Part shown: one piece after another, positions 9,058 to 20,901 of the stretch | How the letters are laid out: the number at the start of each line of letters is the position of its first letter | How positions within the stretch are numbered: position 1 is the first letter of the stretch | Program-made: the position numbers and the translations under genes | The notes under the pieces: model-generated | Seen by the model: the letters and a program-made list of their open reading frames with translations, nothing else | Databases searched by the model: none | Told to the model about the DNA's origin: nothing | From: Pseudolysinimonas_A sp039912695 | GTDB taxonomy: Bacteria > Actinomycetota > Actinomycetes > Actinomycetales > Microbacteriaceae | Direction of reading: 5' to 3' | DNA: 64,000 nucleotides | Assembly: GCF_039912695.1 (NCBI RefSeq) | Contig: NZ_JBDSPJ010000002.1 | Location: 202,551-266,550, forward strand

Positions 9058-11207
9058 TGGCTACCGAAACCGCGTCGTCGAAGTTCGCCAAACTCGCCGC
9101 ACTCGACCCCGACGAGGTTGTGACGCACTCGTTCGTGCGCGACATCACGATGGGCAGTGGCACGCGAATTGCCCTGATCACTCTCGACAACGGTCGTGAC
9201 CACACCCGCCCGAATACCCTCGGGCCCGCGACCCTGCTCGAACTCTCCGGCGTGCTTGACGAGCTCACCGCGCGCGCCGCGAAGAAAGAGATCGACGGCG
9301 TCGCCATTATCGGCAAGCAGTTCATCTTCGCCGCGGGCGCCGACCTGTCGAAGGTGGGCGATCTTCCGGACCGCGACACCGGGCTCCAGATGGCGAAACT
9401 CGGGCATGAGGTACTCGGCAAGCTCAGCGACCTCGGCGTTCCGTCCTTCGTCTTCTACAACGGCCTCGCCCTCGGCGGGGGTGTCGAGATCGGCTTGAAC
9501 GCCGACTACCGCACGATCGACTCTTCGGTGCCCGCCTTCGCGCTGCCCGAGGTGTTCCTCGGGATCATCCCGGGCTGGGGTGGCGCCTGGCTGCTGCCGA
9601 ACCTGATTGGCATCGAGAACGCACTCGAGGTTGTTATCTCGAACCCCCTCAAGAACAACCGGATGCTCAAGGGACCCGAAGTCTTCGAGCTGGGGATCGC
9701 GGACGCGATGTTCGGCCCCGCCAACTTCCTCGAAGATTCGCTCAAGTGGGCCGACTCGGTGCTGACCGGAAAGACGAAGGTCAAGCGCAAGAACGAGCCC
9801 GGCAAGTTGGAACGCGCGGTCAAGTGGGATGTCGCGATCGGCATCGCACAGAAGACTCTCGAGAGCCGGATCGGCAAGATCGCCAAGAGCCCGTATCGCG
9901 CGCTCGAGTTGCTGAAAGCCGCGAAGAACACCGACAAGAAGACCGGATTTGCGGCCGAAGATGAGGCCCTCGCCGACCTCATCTCGGGCGACCAGTTCCG
10001 CGCGTCGATCTACGCGTTCAACCTCGTGCAGAAACGCGCGAAGCGTCCGGCCGGAGCCCCAGACAAGGCGCTGGCCCGACCGGTCGGCAAGGTGGGCGTC
10101 ATCGGTGCCGGGCTCATGGCATCCCAATTCGCGCTGCTCTTCGTGCGTCGCCTTCAGGTGCCGGTCGTCATCACCGACCTCGACCAGGCCCGTGTCGACA
10201 AGGGTGTCGCCAGCATCAAGGGCGAGATCGACGAGCTGCTCGCGAAGGGTCGCATCGGCTCGGACGAGTCCAACCGGCTCAAGGCGCTCGTCACCGGAAC
10301 GACCGACAAAGCCGACTTCGCCGACTGCGACTGGGTGATCGAGGCTGTCTTCGAGGAACTCGGGGTCAAGCAAACGGTGTTCGCCGACGTCGAGAAGTAC
10401 ATCTCACCCGACGCGATTCTGGCGACCAACACGTCGTCGCTCTCGGTCGAGCAGATTGGCGCGAAACTGAAGAACCCCGAGCGGGTTGTCGGCTTCCACT
10501 TCTTCAATCCGGTCGCCGTGATGCCGCTCATCGAGGTCGTCAAGACCGCGAAGACCACCGACGCGGCACTCAGCACTGCGATGGTCACGGCCGAGAAGCT
10601 GCGCAAGAACGCCGTCATCACGGCCGACACTCCCGGCTTCGTCGTCAACCGCATCCTCGCCAAGTTGCTGGGCGAGGCAATGCACGCGGTCGAGCAGGGC
10701 GCGCCCTTCGAGACCGTTGTGGATGCCGTCAAGCCGTTCGGCCTTCCGATGGACCCGTTCGCGCTCCTTGAACTGGTCGGCCTCAAAGTTGGCGCTCATG
10801 TGCTCGACACGCATCACGCGGCCTTCCCCGAGCGGTTCTTCGAGAGCCCCGCGCTGCACGAACTCGCGGAGTTCGGTCACCTGTTCGAGAAGGATGCCAA
10901 GGGCAGGAACAAGGGGATCGACCCGAAGGTCGTGGAGATCGTGAAGAAGCACCGAATCCCCGGGTCGACACCGCTGACTGTCGAGGAACTCCGCACGCGG
11001 GTTGAAGACGGTCTCGCCGACGAGATCCACCGGATGCTCGACGACAAGGTCGTGGCGGCGGCAGAAGACATCGACCTCTGCCTGATCCTCGGTGCCGGCT
11101 GGCCGTTCCAGATGGGTGGTGCGACCCCCTACCTCGATCGGGTCGGGGCGAGCGAGCGAGTCTTCGGCAGTACCTTCCACAACCCGCGGATCGTCGGCGT
11201 CGCCTAA
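9057..11207 (+). CDS. fadB: 3-hydroxyacyl-CoA dehydrogenase/enoyl-CoA hydratase FadB
   Basis: Bifunctional beta-oxidation enzyme of 716 residues. The N-terminal crotonase domain (about 25-320) has the oxyanion motif FIFAAGADLSKV and the catalytic-glutamate regions GGGVEIGLNADYR and ALPEVFLGIIPGWGG. The NAD-binding domain starts near 343 with VGVIGAGLMASQFAL, followed by the dehydrogenase signature GFHFFNPVAVMPLIEVV and the helical C-terminal domain with TPGFVVNRILAKLLGEA. The ATG at 9057 overlaps the fadA stop by one base. Together with FadA it completes hydratase, dehydrogenase and thiolase steps; no acyl-CoA dehydrogenase or ligase is in the window. Confidence 0.94.
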   Translation: MATETASSKFAKLAALDPDEVVTHSFVRDITMGSGTRIALITLDNGRDHTRPNTLGPATLLELSGVLDELTARAAKKEIDGVAIIGKQFIFAAGADLSKVGDLPDRDTGLQMAKLGHEVLGKLSDLGVPSFVFYNGLALGGGVEIGLNADYRTIDSSVPAFALPEVFLGIIPGWGGAWLLPNLIGIENALEVVISNPLKNNRMLKGPEVFELGIADAMFGPANFLEDSLKWADSVLTGKTKVKRKNEPGKLERAVKWDVAIGIAQKTLESRIGKIAKSPYRALELLKAAKNTDKKTGFAAEDEALADLISGDQFRASIYAFNLVQKRAKRPAGAPDKALARPVGKVGVIGAGLMASQFALLFVRRLQVPVVITDLDQARVDKGVASIKGEIDELLAKGRIGSDESNRLKALVTGTTDKADFADCDWVIEAVFEELGVKQTVFADVEKYISPDAILATNTSSLSVEQIGAKLKNPERVVGFHFFNPVAVMPLIEVVKTAKTTDAALSTAMVTAEKLRKNAVITADTPGFVVNRILAKLLGEAMHAVEQGAPFETVVDAVKPFGLPMDPFALLELVGLKVGAHVLDTHHAAFPERFFESPALHELAEFGHLFEKDAKGRNKGIDPKVVEIVKKHRIPGSTPLTVEELRTRVEDGLADEIHRMLDDKVVAAAEDIDLCLILGAGWPFQMGGATPYLDRVGASERVFGSTFHNPRIVGVA

Positions 11208-11216
11208 CTCGATGGC

Positions 11217-11236
11217 CACGGCTGGAGCCAGCCGTG
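11217..11236. terminator. Hairpin between convergent fadB and MFS genes
   Basis: Perfect 8-bp inverted repeat CACGGCTG/CAGCCGTG with a GAGC loop, lying between the fadB stop and the stop of the convergent exporter. There is no clear T-run on either side, so it may be a weak bidirectional terminator. Confidence 0.5.
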
Positions 11237-11243
11237 AGAACAG

Positions 11244-12737
11244 CTAGTGGTGGGCGCCGAGCGACTCTTCGGTGACTTCGGGCGCGGCTGGCTTCGTCAC
11301 GAAGAACGACACCGCGACCAACGCAAGGGTCGTGAAGGCGCCCGCCATGAACGCGAGATGTACGCCGGTTGAGATTTGTTCGGCCGTCGCTTTGGTGACG
11401 TCAACCTCGCCCGCACCCGCCATGCCGATCGCCAGGAAGGCCACGAACATCGCCGTGCCCGCGGCGCCCGCCACTTGCTGAATCGTTGCGAGCAACGCGG
11501 AACCGTGCGAGTACAGGTGCGGCGGCAACGCCCCGAGGCCGCTCGTGAACAGCGGAGTGAAGAGGAAGGCGAGCCCCAGGCTCAACCCGGTGTACGCCGC
11601 GATCACGAACCACAGCGGGGTGTCGGCCCCGAGCCCGATCGCGAGGGCCCAGAACGCAAGACTCACCATGATCGCCCCGGGCACGACGAGCGGACGTGGA
11701 CCGTAGCGGTCGTACAACCGTCCAACGACGGGCCCCAGCAGACCCATCAGAAGACCGCCCGGCAGCAGCGACAGCCCGATCACCCACGTCTCGAGATGAA
11801 GCGCGTACCGAAGGTAGATCGGCAGAACGATGACCATGCCAAAGAGGGACAGCATCCCGATTGCCAGCATGCCGAGCGAGATCGAGAAGGTGCGCGCCGT
11901 GAAGGCGCGGAGGTCGAGGAACGCGGCATCTCGACGCTGAAGGCTCAGTTGGCGGACCACGAAGAGCAGCAGGAATGCCGCGCCGACGACGAGCGGGATC
12001 CACGGGGCGACGAGGGCTGCACCATCGGCTGCCTCGCCGATGCTTGACAGCCCGTAGACGAGCCCGCTGAACCCGACGGCGGAGAGGATGACCGAGAGCA
12101 CGTCGAGGGGAACGCGGCGAGTTTCGGAGATGTTCGGAACCCGCAGGATGCCAATCACCAACATCGCAAGCGCGATCGGCAACATCACCCAGAAGAGGCC
12201 GCGCCACTGCTGGTTGAAGGCCTGCAGCAGGATTCCCGCGAGCGCCGGACCGATCGCCGGCGCGACCGACATGACGATCGAGATGCGGCCCATGATGCGC
12301 CCGCGAAGGTGCATCGGCACGATCGTGAGCACCGTCGTCATCATCAGCGGCATCATGATCGCGGTGCCGCTCGCCTGAACCACTCGGCCCAGAACCAGCA
12401 CCTCGAAGATCGGCGCGTTCGCGGCGATCGTGGTGCCGATCACAAACAGGATCATCGCGGTGATGAACACGGGACGCGTGTTGAGCCGCTGCAGCAGCCA
12501 GCCGGTAATCGGGATGACGACCGCGAGAGTGAGCGCAAACGACGTCGTGAGCCACTGACCTGTCGCCGGGAGGATGCCGAAACTCTTGATGATCGTCGGG
12601 ATCGCGACGCTCATCGTGGTTTCGTTGAGGAACACCACGAAGACCGCGGCCAGCAGCAGGATCAGCGCCTGCGAGTCGCGAGGGCTGAGGCGGTCAGCCG
12701 GGGTGCCGACACTCACGGGCGCGGTCACTTCAGTCAC
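11244..12737 (-). CDS. MFS transporter, DHA2 (EmrB/QacA-like) family
   Basis: Polytopic inner-membrane exporter of 497 residues of the drug:H+ antiporter-2 type, expected to have about 14 transmembrane helices. Signature segments are VFLNETTMSVAIPTI in helix 1, LTTSFALTLAVVIPITGWL, RVVQASGTAIMMPLMMTTV, and the motif-C-like APAIGPALAGIL. Family members export drugs, dyes or metabolites using the proton gradient; the substrate here is unknown. I set the start at GTG 12737, which has a GGAGG site just upstream; the frame extends to 12800 without a better signal. It is followed on the same strand, upstream, by the aldo/keto reductase operon after about 105 bases. Confidence 0.88.
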   Translation of the reverse strand: MTEVTAPVSVGTPADRLSPRDSQALILLLAAVFVVFLNETTMSVAIPTIIKSFGILPATGQWLTTSFALTLAVVIPITGWLLQRLNTRPVFITAMILFVIGTTIAANAPIFEVLVLGRVVQASGTAIMMPLMMTTVLTIVPMHLRGRIMGRISIVMSVAPAIGPALAGILLQAFNQQWRGLFWVMLPIALAMLVIGILRVPNISETRRVPLDVLSVILSAVGFSGLVYGLSSIGEAADGAALVAPWIPLVVGAAFLLLFVVRQLSLQRRDAAFLDLRAFTARTFSISLGMLAIGMLSLFGMVIVLPIYLRYALHLETWVIGLSLLPGGLLMGLLGPVVGRLYDRYGPRPLVVPGAIMVSLAFWALAIGLGADTPLWFVIAAYTGLSLGLAFLFTPLFTSGLGALPPHLYSHGSALLATIQQVAGAAGTAMFVAFLAIGMAGAGEVDVTKATAEQISTGVHLAFMAGAFTTLALVAVSFFVTKPAAPEVTEESLGAHH

Positions 12738-12842
12738 GATTCCTCCGGTGGCTTGTCTCGGCGATTGCCGACGGTTCACGCTACCGAAGGCCTCCGACAC
12801 GACAGGCCGTATTCGTTGCGCCCACAGTGAACAACCCTCAGT

Positions 12843-13808
12843 TCATCGCTGGATCGGCGTCATATCCGCGTAGCGGTCTCCGATGGGGGCTTCGAGCCGG
12901 TCGAGCGCGGCGAGCTGGGACGGCGAGAGCACGAGGGCATCCGCCGCGACATTCTCCTCCAGCCGGTCGACGCGCTTCGTCCCGGGAATCGGCGCGATGC
13001 CCTCCCCCTGCGCCAGAATCCAGGCCAACGCCACCTGCGCGGGCGTTGCGCCCGCCTCGGTCGCGACCGCCTCAACGGCATCCACGATCTTCAGGTTGGC
13101 TTCAAGGTGGGCAAATCGTGGGTTGGTGCGACGGAAGTCGGTGTCGTCGAACTGCTCGACCGACCGGATCGCTCCGGTGAGGAACCCGCGCCCGAGCGGC
13201 GAGTACGGCACGAAACCGATGCCCAGTTCTCGTGCGAGCGGGATGATCTCCTCCTCGGGTTCACGCGTCCACAGCGAGTACTCGTACTGCAGGGCCGTGA
13301 CCGGGTGCACCGCGTGCGCGCGACGGACCGTGGCTGCGGACGCCTCGGACAACCCGTAGCCCAGGATCTTGCCCTCCGTGATGAGTTCGTCGAGGGCGCC
13401 GACCGTCTCCTCAATCGGCACCGTCGGATCCATGCGGTGCTGGTACAAGAGGTCGACGTGGTCCATCCCGAGCCGGGTGAGCGATCCTTCAAGCGAGGCA
13501 CGCACGTTGGCGGCGCTGCCGTCGAACCCGCGAACCCGAGGCGAGGTGTTGGTGAGCATCCCGAACTTGGTGGCAACTACGACGTCATCGCGGCGGTCGC
13601 CGAGAGCTCTGCCGAGCAAGGTCTCGTTGATCAGTGGGCCGTAGATTTCGGCGGTGTCGAAGAAGGTGATGCCGAGATCGAGAGCGCGATGGATGGTGCG
13701 GATGCTTTCGGCGTCATCGGTACCGGCGCCGGTGTAGGCGCCCGACATCCCCATCGTTCCGAGTCCGAGGCGCGAGACCTCGAGAGTGCCAAGTCTGGTG
13801 TGCTTCAT
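12843..13808 (-). CDS. Aldo/keto reductase
   Basis: NADPH-dependent oxidoreductase with a TIM-barrel fold, 321 residues, reducing aldehydes or ketones. The catalytic tetrad is visible as FFDTAEIYGP (Asp, Tyr), VVATKFG (Lys) and LLYQHRMDP (His). The cofactor end is IPGTKRVDRLEENVAA, as in the AKR13/YakC-like group. It overlaps the MerR gene by ATGA and is therefore the regulated second gene of a two-gene operon. Likely role: detoxification of reactive carbonyls; the actual substrate is unknown. Confidence 0.9.
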   Translation of the reverse strand: MKHTRLGTLEVSRLGLGTMGMSGAYTGAGTDDAESIRTIHRALDLGITFFDTAEIYGPLINETLLGRALGDRRDDVVVATKFGMLTNTSPRVRGFDGSAANVRASLEGSLTRLGMDHVDLLYQHRMDPTVPIEETVGALDELITEGKILGYGLSEASAATVRRAHAVHPVTALQYEYSLWTREPEEEIIPLARELGIGFVPYSPLGRGFLTGAIRSVEQFDDTDFRRTNPRFAHLEANLKIVDAVEAVATEAGATPAQVALAWILAQGEGIAPIPGTKRVDRLEENVAADALVLSPSQLAALDRLEAPIGDRYADMTPIQR

Positions 13809-14194
13809 CGTGTTGTGAACCTTTCGTAGGAGTCGATCTTGAAGTCAATGGCCGCAAGGGCGGCGGTGGATTCGGCCAGCTGTTCGAGCACGCGCTCGCG
13901 ATGCGCACGCAACAGTTGGAGGCGGGCAGCGGTCGTCCCGTCGCCCTGCCGAGCGAGGTCTGTATACCGCCGGATGTCGCGAATCGGCATCCCGGTCGAG
14001 CGCAACTTCGTGACGAAGGTCACCCAACGAACGTCTGCCTCGGTGTACCGGCGATGACTGCTCGACGCGCGGTCGACGGGGTTCCGCATGAGCCCCGCCT
14101 GCTCGTAGTACCGCAACGCCGTGGTCGCGACCCCGGTCGCCGCCGCGACATCGGAGATCGAATACGTCTCCACGGAAGTCTCAAGGATCGTCAT
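13805..14194 (-). CDS. MerR family transcriptional regulator
   Basis: DNA-binding regulator of 129 residues. The winged-helix motif YSISDVAAATGVATTALRYY begins near residue 11, followed by wing residues RASSSHRRYTEADVRWVTFV and a dimerisation coiled coil (RLQLLRAHRERVLEQLAEST). The C-terminal effector part is short and has no obvious metal-binding cysteines. It is first in an operon with an aldo/keto reductase, a frequent pairing in which the regulator activates the reductase in response to carbonyl or electrophile stress. The promoter in front has MerR geometry and its predicted start point falls at the ATG, suggesting a leaderless message and autoregulation. Confidence 0.88.
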   Translation of the reverse strand: MTILETSVETYSISDVAAATGVATTALRYYEQAGLMRNPVDRASSSHRRYTEADVRWVTFVTKLRSTGMPIRDIRRYTDLARQGDGTTAARLQLLRAHRERVLEQLAESTAALAAIDFKIDSYERFTTR

Positions 14195-14200
14195 GACTTC

Positions 14201-14231
14201 ACGCTACGACTTCGAGCGCACTCGAAGTCAA
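14201..14231 (-). promoter_or_regulatory. MerR-type promoter-operator, 19-bp spacer
   Basis: On the minus strand a -35 element TTGACT (14231-14226) and a -10-like TAGCGT (14206-14201) are separated by exactly 19 bases, the long spacing that MerR regulators correct by DNA distortion. Within the spacer lies a perfect dyad GACTTCGAG-CGCA-CTCGAAGTC (14208-14229). The predicted transcription start is at or next to the merR ATG (14194). The element lies just downstream of the dxs stop. Confidence 0.8.
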
Positions 14232-14242
14232 GCCGGTTCGGA

Positions 14243-16192
14243 TCAGGAGCGCTCGCGTTCCTCCACGTCGACGCTCTCGGCAGGCAGCGGCCGCGCGAAC
14301 GGGATCCTGGTGCCTTCGGTACCGAGTACCTGCGAAACGACGTCGCGCGCGATCCGTTGCTCCGAGAGTCCCACCTCGTCGAGGATGTCGTTGCGGTCAC
14401 CGTGCGGGATGAACTCATCCGGGAGCCCCAACTCGTCCACCGCGGTATCAACGCCCGCCGCACGTAGTTCCTGGCGGATGCGGGTGCCGATCCCGCCGAC
14501 CCGGATGCCATCCTCAATCGAGATCACGAGACGGTAGTCGCGCGCCATCTCGATGACGGAAGCGGGCACCGGGATGACCCACCGTGGGTCGACAACGGTC
14601 GCACCGATTCCCTGCGCCGCGAGACGCTCGGCGACCTGCAGCCCGAGTTTGGCCATCGGGCCGACCGTGACAATCAACACGTCGCGGTGAGCTGCTTCGC
14701 GCAACACGTCGACGCCGTCGGCAGTGCGACGCTGGGCGTCGATCTCTGCTCCGACGGTGCCTTTCGAGAAACGCAGCACCGTGGGAGCGTCGTCGACGAC
14801 AACGGCCTCCCCCAACTCTTCTCGCAGCCGCGTCGAGTCGCGCGGGGCGGCGATACGGATGTGCGGAACGACTTGCAGAATCGCGAGATCCCAGATCCCG
14901 TGATGACTGGGACCGTCGGGTCCCGTGATACCGGCACGGTCAAGCACGAAAGTGACGCCCGCCTGATGGAGGGCGACATCCATCAACATTTGGTCGAACG
15001 CACGGTTCACAAACGTCGCGTAGAGGGCGACGACCGGATGCAGTCCCCCGAACGCCATCCCGGCAGCACTGGTGACGGCATGTTGCTCGGCAATGCCGAC
15101 GTCGAACACGCGCTCCGGGTACTTCTCCGCGAAGCGGTTGAGCCCGGTCGGACGCAGCATGGCCGCCGTGATCCCGACCAGGCGCGGATTCTTGTCGGCG
15201 AGCTCGACGATCTCGTCGGCGAAGACGCTGGTCCACGAGGGCCGGGACGCCGCCTCCACCGGTTCCCCGGTCTCGGGATCGATCTGCCCCACCGCGTGGA
15301 ATTGGTCGGCGGCGTCGTCGACCGCCGGGCCGTAGCCGTGACCCTTTTCGGTGATGACATGCACGATCACCGGTGCCTCGTAGCCTTTGGCCTGGCGCAA
15401 CGCCTCCTCAAGAGCCGTGAGGTCGTGGCCGTGAATCGGGCCGAGGTACTTGATGTCGAGGTTTGAGTAGAGCGCTTCGTTGTTCGTGAAACGGGAGAGG
15501 AAGCCGTGCGCCGCTCCGCGCGTCCCGCGGTAGACCGCCCGCCCGACCGGGCCAAGGCGATCAAATACGCGACGGCTGGTGCGGTAGAGCTTGCGGTAAG
15601 AACGCCGCGTTCGCACATCGTTGAGGAACCGCGCCATCCCGCCGATGGTCGGCGCATACGAACGTCCGTTGTCGTTGACAACGATCACTAGACGACGGGA
15701 GTTGTCGTCGCTGATGTTGTTGAGTGCTTCCCAGGTCATGCCGCCGGTGAGCGCGCCGTCACCGACGACGGCAACCACGTGCCTGTCACCTTGGCCAGTC
15801 ATCGCAAAAGCGCGGGAGATGCCATCGGCCCACGACAGAGACGAGGAAGCGTGCGAACTCTCAACGATGTCGTGGATGCTTTCCGACCGCTGCGGGTAGC
15901 CCGCCAGGCCGCCCTTCATCCGCAGTCGACTGAAGTCGTGACGCCCGGTCAGCAGCTTGTGAACGTAGCTCTGGTGGCCGGTGTCGAACACGATCGAGTC
16001 GTGTGGCGAGTCGAAAACCCGGTGGATCGCCATCGTCAGTTCGACGACTCCGAGATTGGGTCCGAGGTGCCCACCGGTCTTCGAGACCTCGGTCACCAGG
16101 AACTTGCGAATCTCCCCCGCGAGCTGCGTCAACTGCTCTTTGCCGAGTGGGTCGAGATCGCGCGGACCGCGAATCCCCTCAAGCAATGACAC
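14243..16192 (-). CDS. dxs: 1-deoxy-D-xylulose-5-phosphate synthase
   Basis: Thiamine-diphosphate enzyme of 649 residues that condenses pyruvate and glyceraldehyde 3-phosphate, the first step of the MEP isoprenoid pathway. Key motifs are HLGPNLGVVELT, FDTGHQSYVHKLLTGR, the ThDP motif VVGDGALTGGMTWEALNN, and the transketolase-like pyrimidine domain with DVGIAEQHAVTSAAGMA and LDRAGITGPDGPSHHG. The start is GTG 16192; an ATG two bases upstream is out of frame. Length is normal for the family. No other MEP gene is nearby. The MerR promoter begins 12 bases after the stop. Confidence 0.95.
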   Translation of the reverse strand: MSLLEGIRGPRDLDPLGKEQLTQLAGEIRKFLVTEVSKTGGHLGPNLGVVELTMAIHRVFDSPHDSIVFDTGHQSYVHKLLTGRHDFSRLRMKGGLAGYPQRSESIHDIVESSHASSSLSWADGISRAFAMTGQGDRHVVAVVGDGALTGGMTWEALNNISDDNSRRLVIVVNDNGRSYAPTIGGMARFLNDVRTRRSYRKLYRTSRRVFDRLGPVGRAVYRGTRGAAHGFLSRFTNNEALYSNLDIKYLGPIHGHDLTALEEALRQAKGYEAPVIVHVITEKGHGYGPAVDDAADQFHAVGQIDPETGEPVEAASRPSWTSVFADEIVELADKNPRLVGITAAMLRPTGLNRFAEKYPERVFDVGIAEQHAVTSAAGMAFGGLHPVVALYATFVNRAFDQMLMDVALHQAGVTFVLDRAGITGPDGPSHHGIWDLAILQVVPHIRIAAPRDSTRLREELGEAVVVDDAPTVLRFSKGTVGAEIDAQRRTADGVDVLREAAHRDVLIVTVGPMAKLGLQVAERLAAQGIGATVVDPRWVIPVPASVIEMARDYRLVISIEDGIRVGGIGTRIRQELRAAGVDTAVDELGLPDEFIPHGDRNDILDEVGLSEQRIARDVVSQVLGTEGTRIPFARPLPAESVDVEERERS

Positions 16193-16201
16193 ATCCTGAG
16201 C

Positions 16202-16549
16202 CTACGCTTCAGGTCGCGGCACGGTTCCGGCTTGACGCGCATTCACCCAAGACTTACGGTGACCGCGCTCAGCCCAATCCACGACTCGCAGACCCGGGAC
16301 GCGGTCAAACTCACGCCGATTACGCGTCATGACCGTGAGTCCGATCGAACGAGCGTGGCCCGCGATGAGGCCGTCGAACGGTCCGATCGGAGTGCCGAGG
16401 TGAGCGAGATGCGGTCGGATCTCGCCAACGTTCTCCGCCGCATCCCGCCCGAAGGCGAGCACGTCGACGAGGCCCAGAAACTCTTCGACAGCGACGGCGT
16501 TTTTCACGGGTGCCGCTGACTTCTCGACACCGTAAGCCAGCTCAGCCAC
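16202..16549 (-). pseudogene. PIN-domain (VapC-like) toxin remnant, N-terminus lost
   Basis: The 115-residue frame resembles the C-terminal two thirds of a VapC-type PIN ribonuclease: AELAYGVEKSA, an acidic GPFDGLIAGHA segment and RNRREFDRVPGLRVVDW. Roughly 40 N-terminal residues, including the first catalytic aspartate of the usual DTN motif, are absent. An in-frame TGA at 16570-16568 closes the frame upstream, and acnA ends at 16601, leaving no room for the missing part. No antitoxin gene is adjacent. It is best read as a decayed toxin gene trapped between acnA and dxs; a short protein could still be made from GTG 16549 but should lack nuclease activity. Confidence 0.7.
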
Positions 16550-16600
16550 GTGCCCTCGCGTGAAGGCTCATCCCCGCGAACTGAGCGGACCGCATTCTGG

Positions 16601-19417
<2,817 letters not shown>

Positions 19418-19525
19418 TGTCGTCTCCTCGTGCGCGGGTGCTGGTCATCCGACTACTGGCATTCATTTTTCGGCACCCTGAGCGACGATGCCAGCAAGGC
19501 AAGCCTAAACCCGCCCCAACCAAAC

Positions 19526-19543
19526 TATCTCGATATCAAGATA
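19526..19543. promoter_or_regulatory. Near-perfect 18-bp palindrome upstream of acnA
   Basis: TATCTCGATATCAAGATA reads as its own reverse complement except for one symmetric mismatch pair. It lies about 108 bases upstream of the acnA start and 3 bases beyond the DUF3159 stop, an AT-rich island in GC-rich surroundings. Position and symmetry suggest a dimeric repressor or activator site controlling acnA; I cannot assign the regulator. Confidence 0.6.
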
Positions 19544-19546
19544 ATT

Positions 19547-20281
19547 CTAGTGCCCGTCATCGGGCTGTTCTTGCGCGCGCCACGCGGTGCGAACCAGAAG
19601 CCAGGTCACCCAGAGGAGCGCGGCGTAGAGCGGCACACCCATGATGAGCTTGGTCGCCGCGAGTGCCGACGGATTGTCCGCAAGGTAGAGCGGCACCTCG
19701 ACGGCAAGACGCAAACCGAAAAGGCCGATCCAGAGAATCGACGCGATGGTGGCGACCCGAAGCTTCGCAGGGTCTTTGCGCCAATCGTCGTCGTTGAGCA
19801 GCAGCCCAACGACCAGCCCGATGAACGGTCGACGTGCGATGAAGCTGATCAGGATGACCAGCACCACCGCGCCGTTGATGAAAAAGCCGGGCACGAAGCT
19901 GTCGCTCGCATTGCCCGTGAAGAGGGCCAGCCCTGCGGAGATCCCGAGAAGCAGCGCTCCGGCGATGGCTGTCGTCAGCCCCTGTCGCGTCACGATCCGG
20001 ATGACGATGAACACGAGCGCGACGGCGAGCGGCGCGATGACCGACGGCACCAGATTCTTGGTGATCGTGTAGACCACCAGAAAGCCCAGTCCCGGAAGGA
20101 TCGACTCGACCAGCCCGCGGACCCCGCCGACTGCTGCCAGGAGGGCTCCGCCCGTCGGGGTCTCCCCCGGTGTCACCCGACCCAGACCCGAACGCGACGC
20201 CGCCGCCGCCATGGCCTCCCGAAAGGTCGGGGGTGCGTCGTCAGCCGACTTATCGCGCGGGGCGTCCTTGCTCACGTTCAT
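19547..20281 (-). CDS. DUF3159 family membrane protein
   Basis: Actinobacterial integral membrane protein of 244 residues, DUF3159. After a polar N-terminus it shows GGVRGLVESILPGLGFLVVY and about six further hydrophobic segments, with the family-typical DDWRKDPAKLRVATIASILW between helices. Function unknown. Its start overlaps the DUF3710 stop by 4 bases, and the dut-DUF3710-DUF3159 order is conserved in actinobacteria including mycobacteria, so the three are almost certainly one operon. Confidence 0.88.
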   Translation of the reverse strand: MNVSKDAPRDKSADDAPPTFREAMAAAASRSGLGRVTPGETPTGGALLAAVGGVRGLVESILPGLGFLVVYTITKNLVPSVIAPLAVALVFIVIRIVTRQGLTTAIAGALLLGISAGLALFTGNASDSFVPGFFINGAVVLVILISFIARRPFIGLVVGLLLNDDDWRKDPAKLRVATIASILWIGLFGLRLAVEVPLYLADNPSALAATKLIMGVPLYAALLWVTWLLVRTAWRAQEQPDDGH

Positions 20282-20901
20282 ACCGCAGTCGCCGGGCCAG
20301 TCCCGGTTGGCACGGCACCGGGCGCCGCAGAACCCGCCACCGATGACGGGACCTGCAACGGGATGAGGTCGCGGGGCGGCATCGGCGTCGTGCCGCGCAC
20401 GACGACGATGCTGCGGAACAGTTCTTCGACCTTGGCGGCAGCACCCGGGTCGGAGGTCGCCTCACCGCTGATGACGCCGCGGAGGAACCAGCGGGGGCCG
20501 TCGACTCCGACGAACCGCGCGATGCGTGCGCCCTGACCGCCGGGAACCGGAATCTCGGCGCGAATCTCGGGGCCGAGCGAGCCGGTCGACGTGACAGTTT
20601 GGCCGCCCTGCTTGTCGATCTGTTGAATGATCTGCTCACGGATTTCGTGCCAGAGTCCGCCGGAGCGCGGAGCTGCGAACGGCTGCAACTGAAGGGTCGA
20701 ACCGGCGTAATCGAGAGCAACAGCGACGACGCGTTTGTTGCCCTCCTCGATCTCAAGCCGCACGGCGAGTTCGGCACGCGGGAGCAACTTGATGCCGCCC
20801 AGGTCGACGTAGGGGCGAACCGGATTGACTTCGCTGTCGTCGAACGGGCCGGCCGTTGCACGGTCTGCCGGGGCTGACTTCGGGGCTTCGGTATCGCTCA
20901 C
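20278..20901 (-). CDS. DUF3710 domain-containing protein
   Basis: Conserved actinobacterial protein of 207 residues, DUF3710, without membrane segments. Typical stretches are RPYVDLGGIKLLPR near residue 30 and RFVGVDGPRWFLRGVISGEA in the second half. The tail after residue 190 is proline/alanine-rich. Function is unknown. Start overlaps the dut stop by ATGA and its stop overlaps the DUF3159 start, indicating translational coupling along the operon. Confidence 0.88.
   Translation of the reverse strand: MSDTEAPKSAPADRATAGPFDDSEVNPVRPYVDLGGIKLLPRAELAVRLEIEEGNKRVVAVALDYAGSTLQLQPFAAPRSGGLWHEIREQIIQQIDKQGGQTVTSTGSLGPEIRAEIPVPGGQGARIARFVGVDGPRWFLRGVISGEATSDPGAAAKVEELFRSIVVVRGTTPMPPRDLIPLQVPSSVAGSAAPGAVPTGTGPATAV

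Noticed and set aside
19498..19512. Partial resemblance to an IdeR/DtxR iron box upstream of acnA
   Set aside because: Only about 11 of 19 consensus positions match, too weak to claim.
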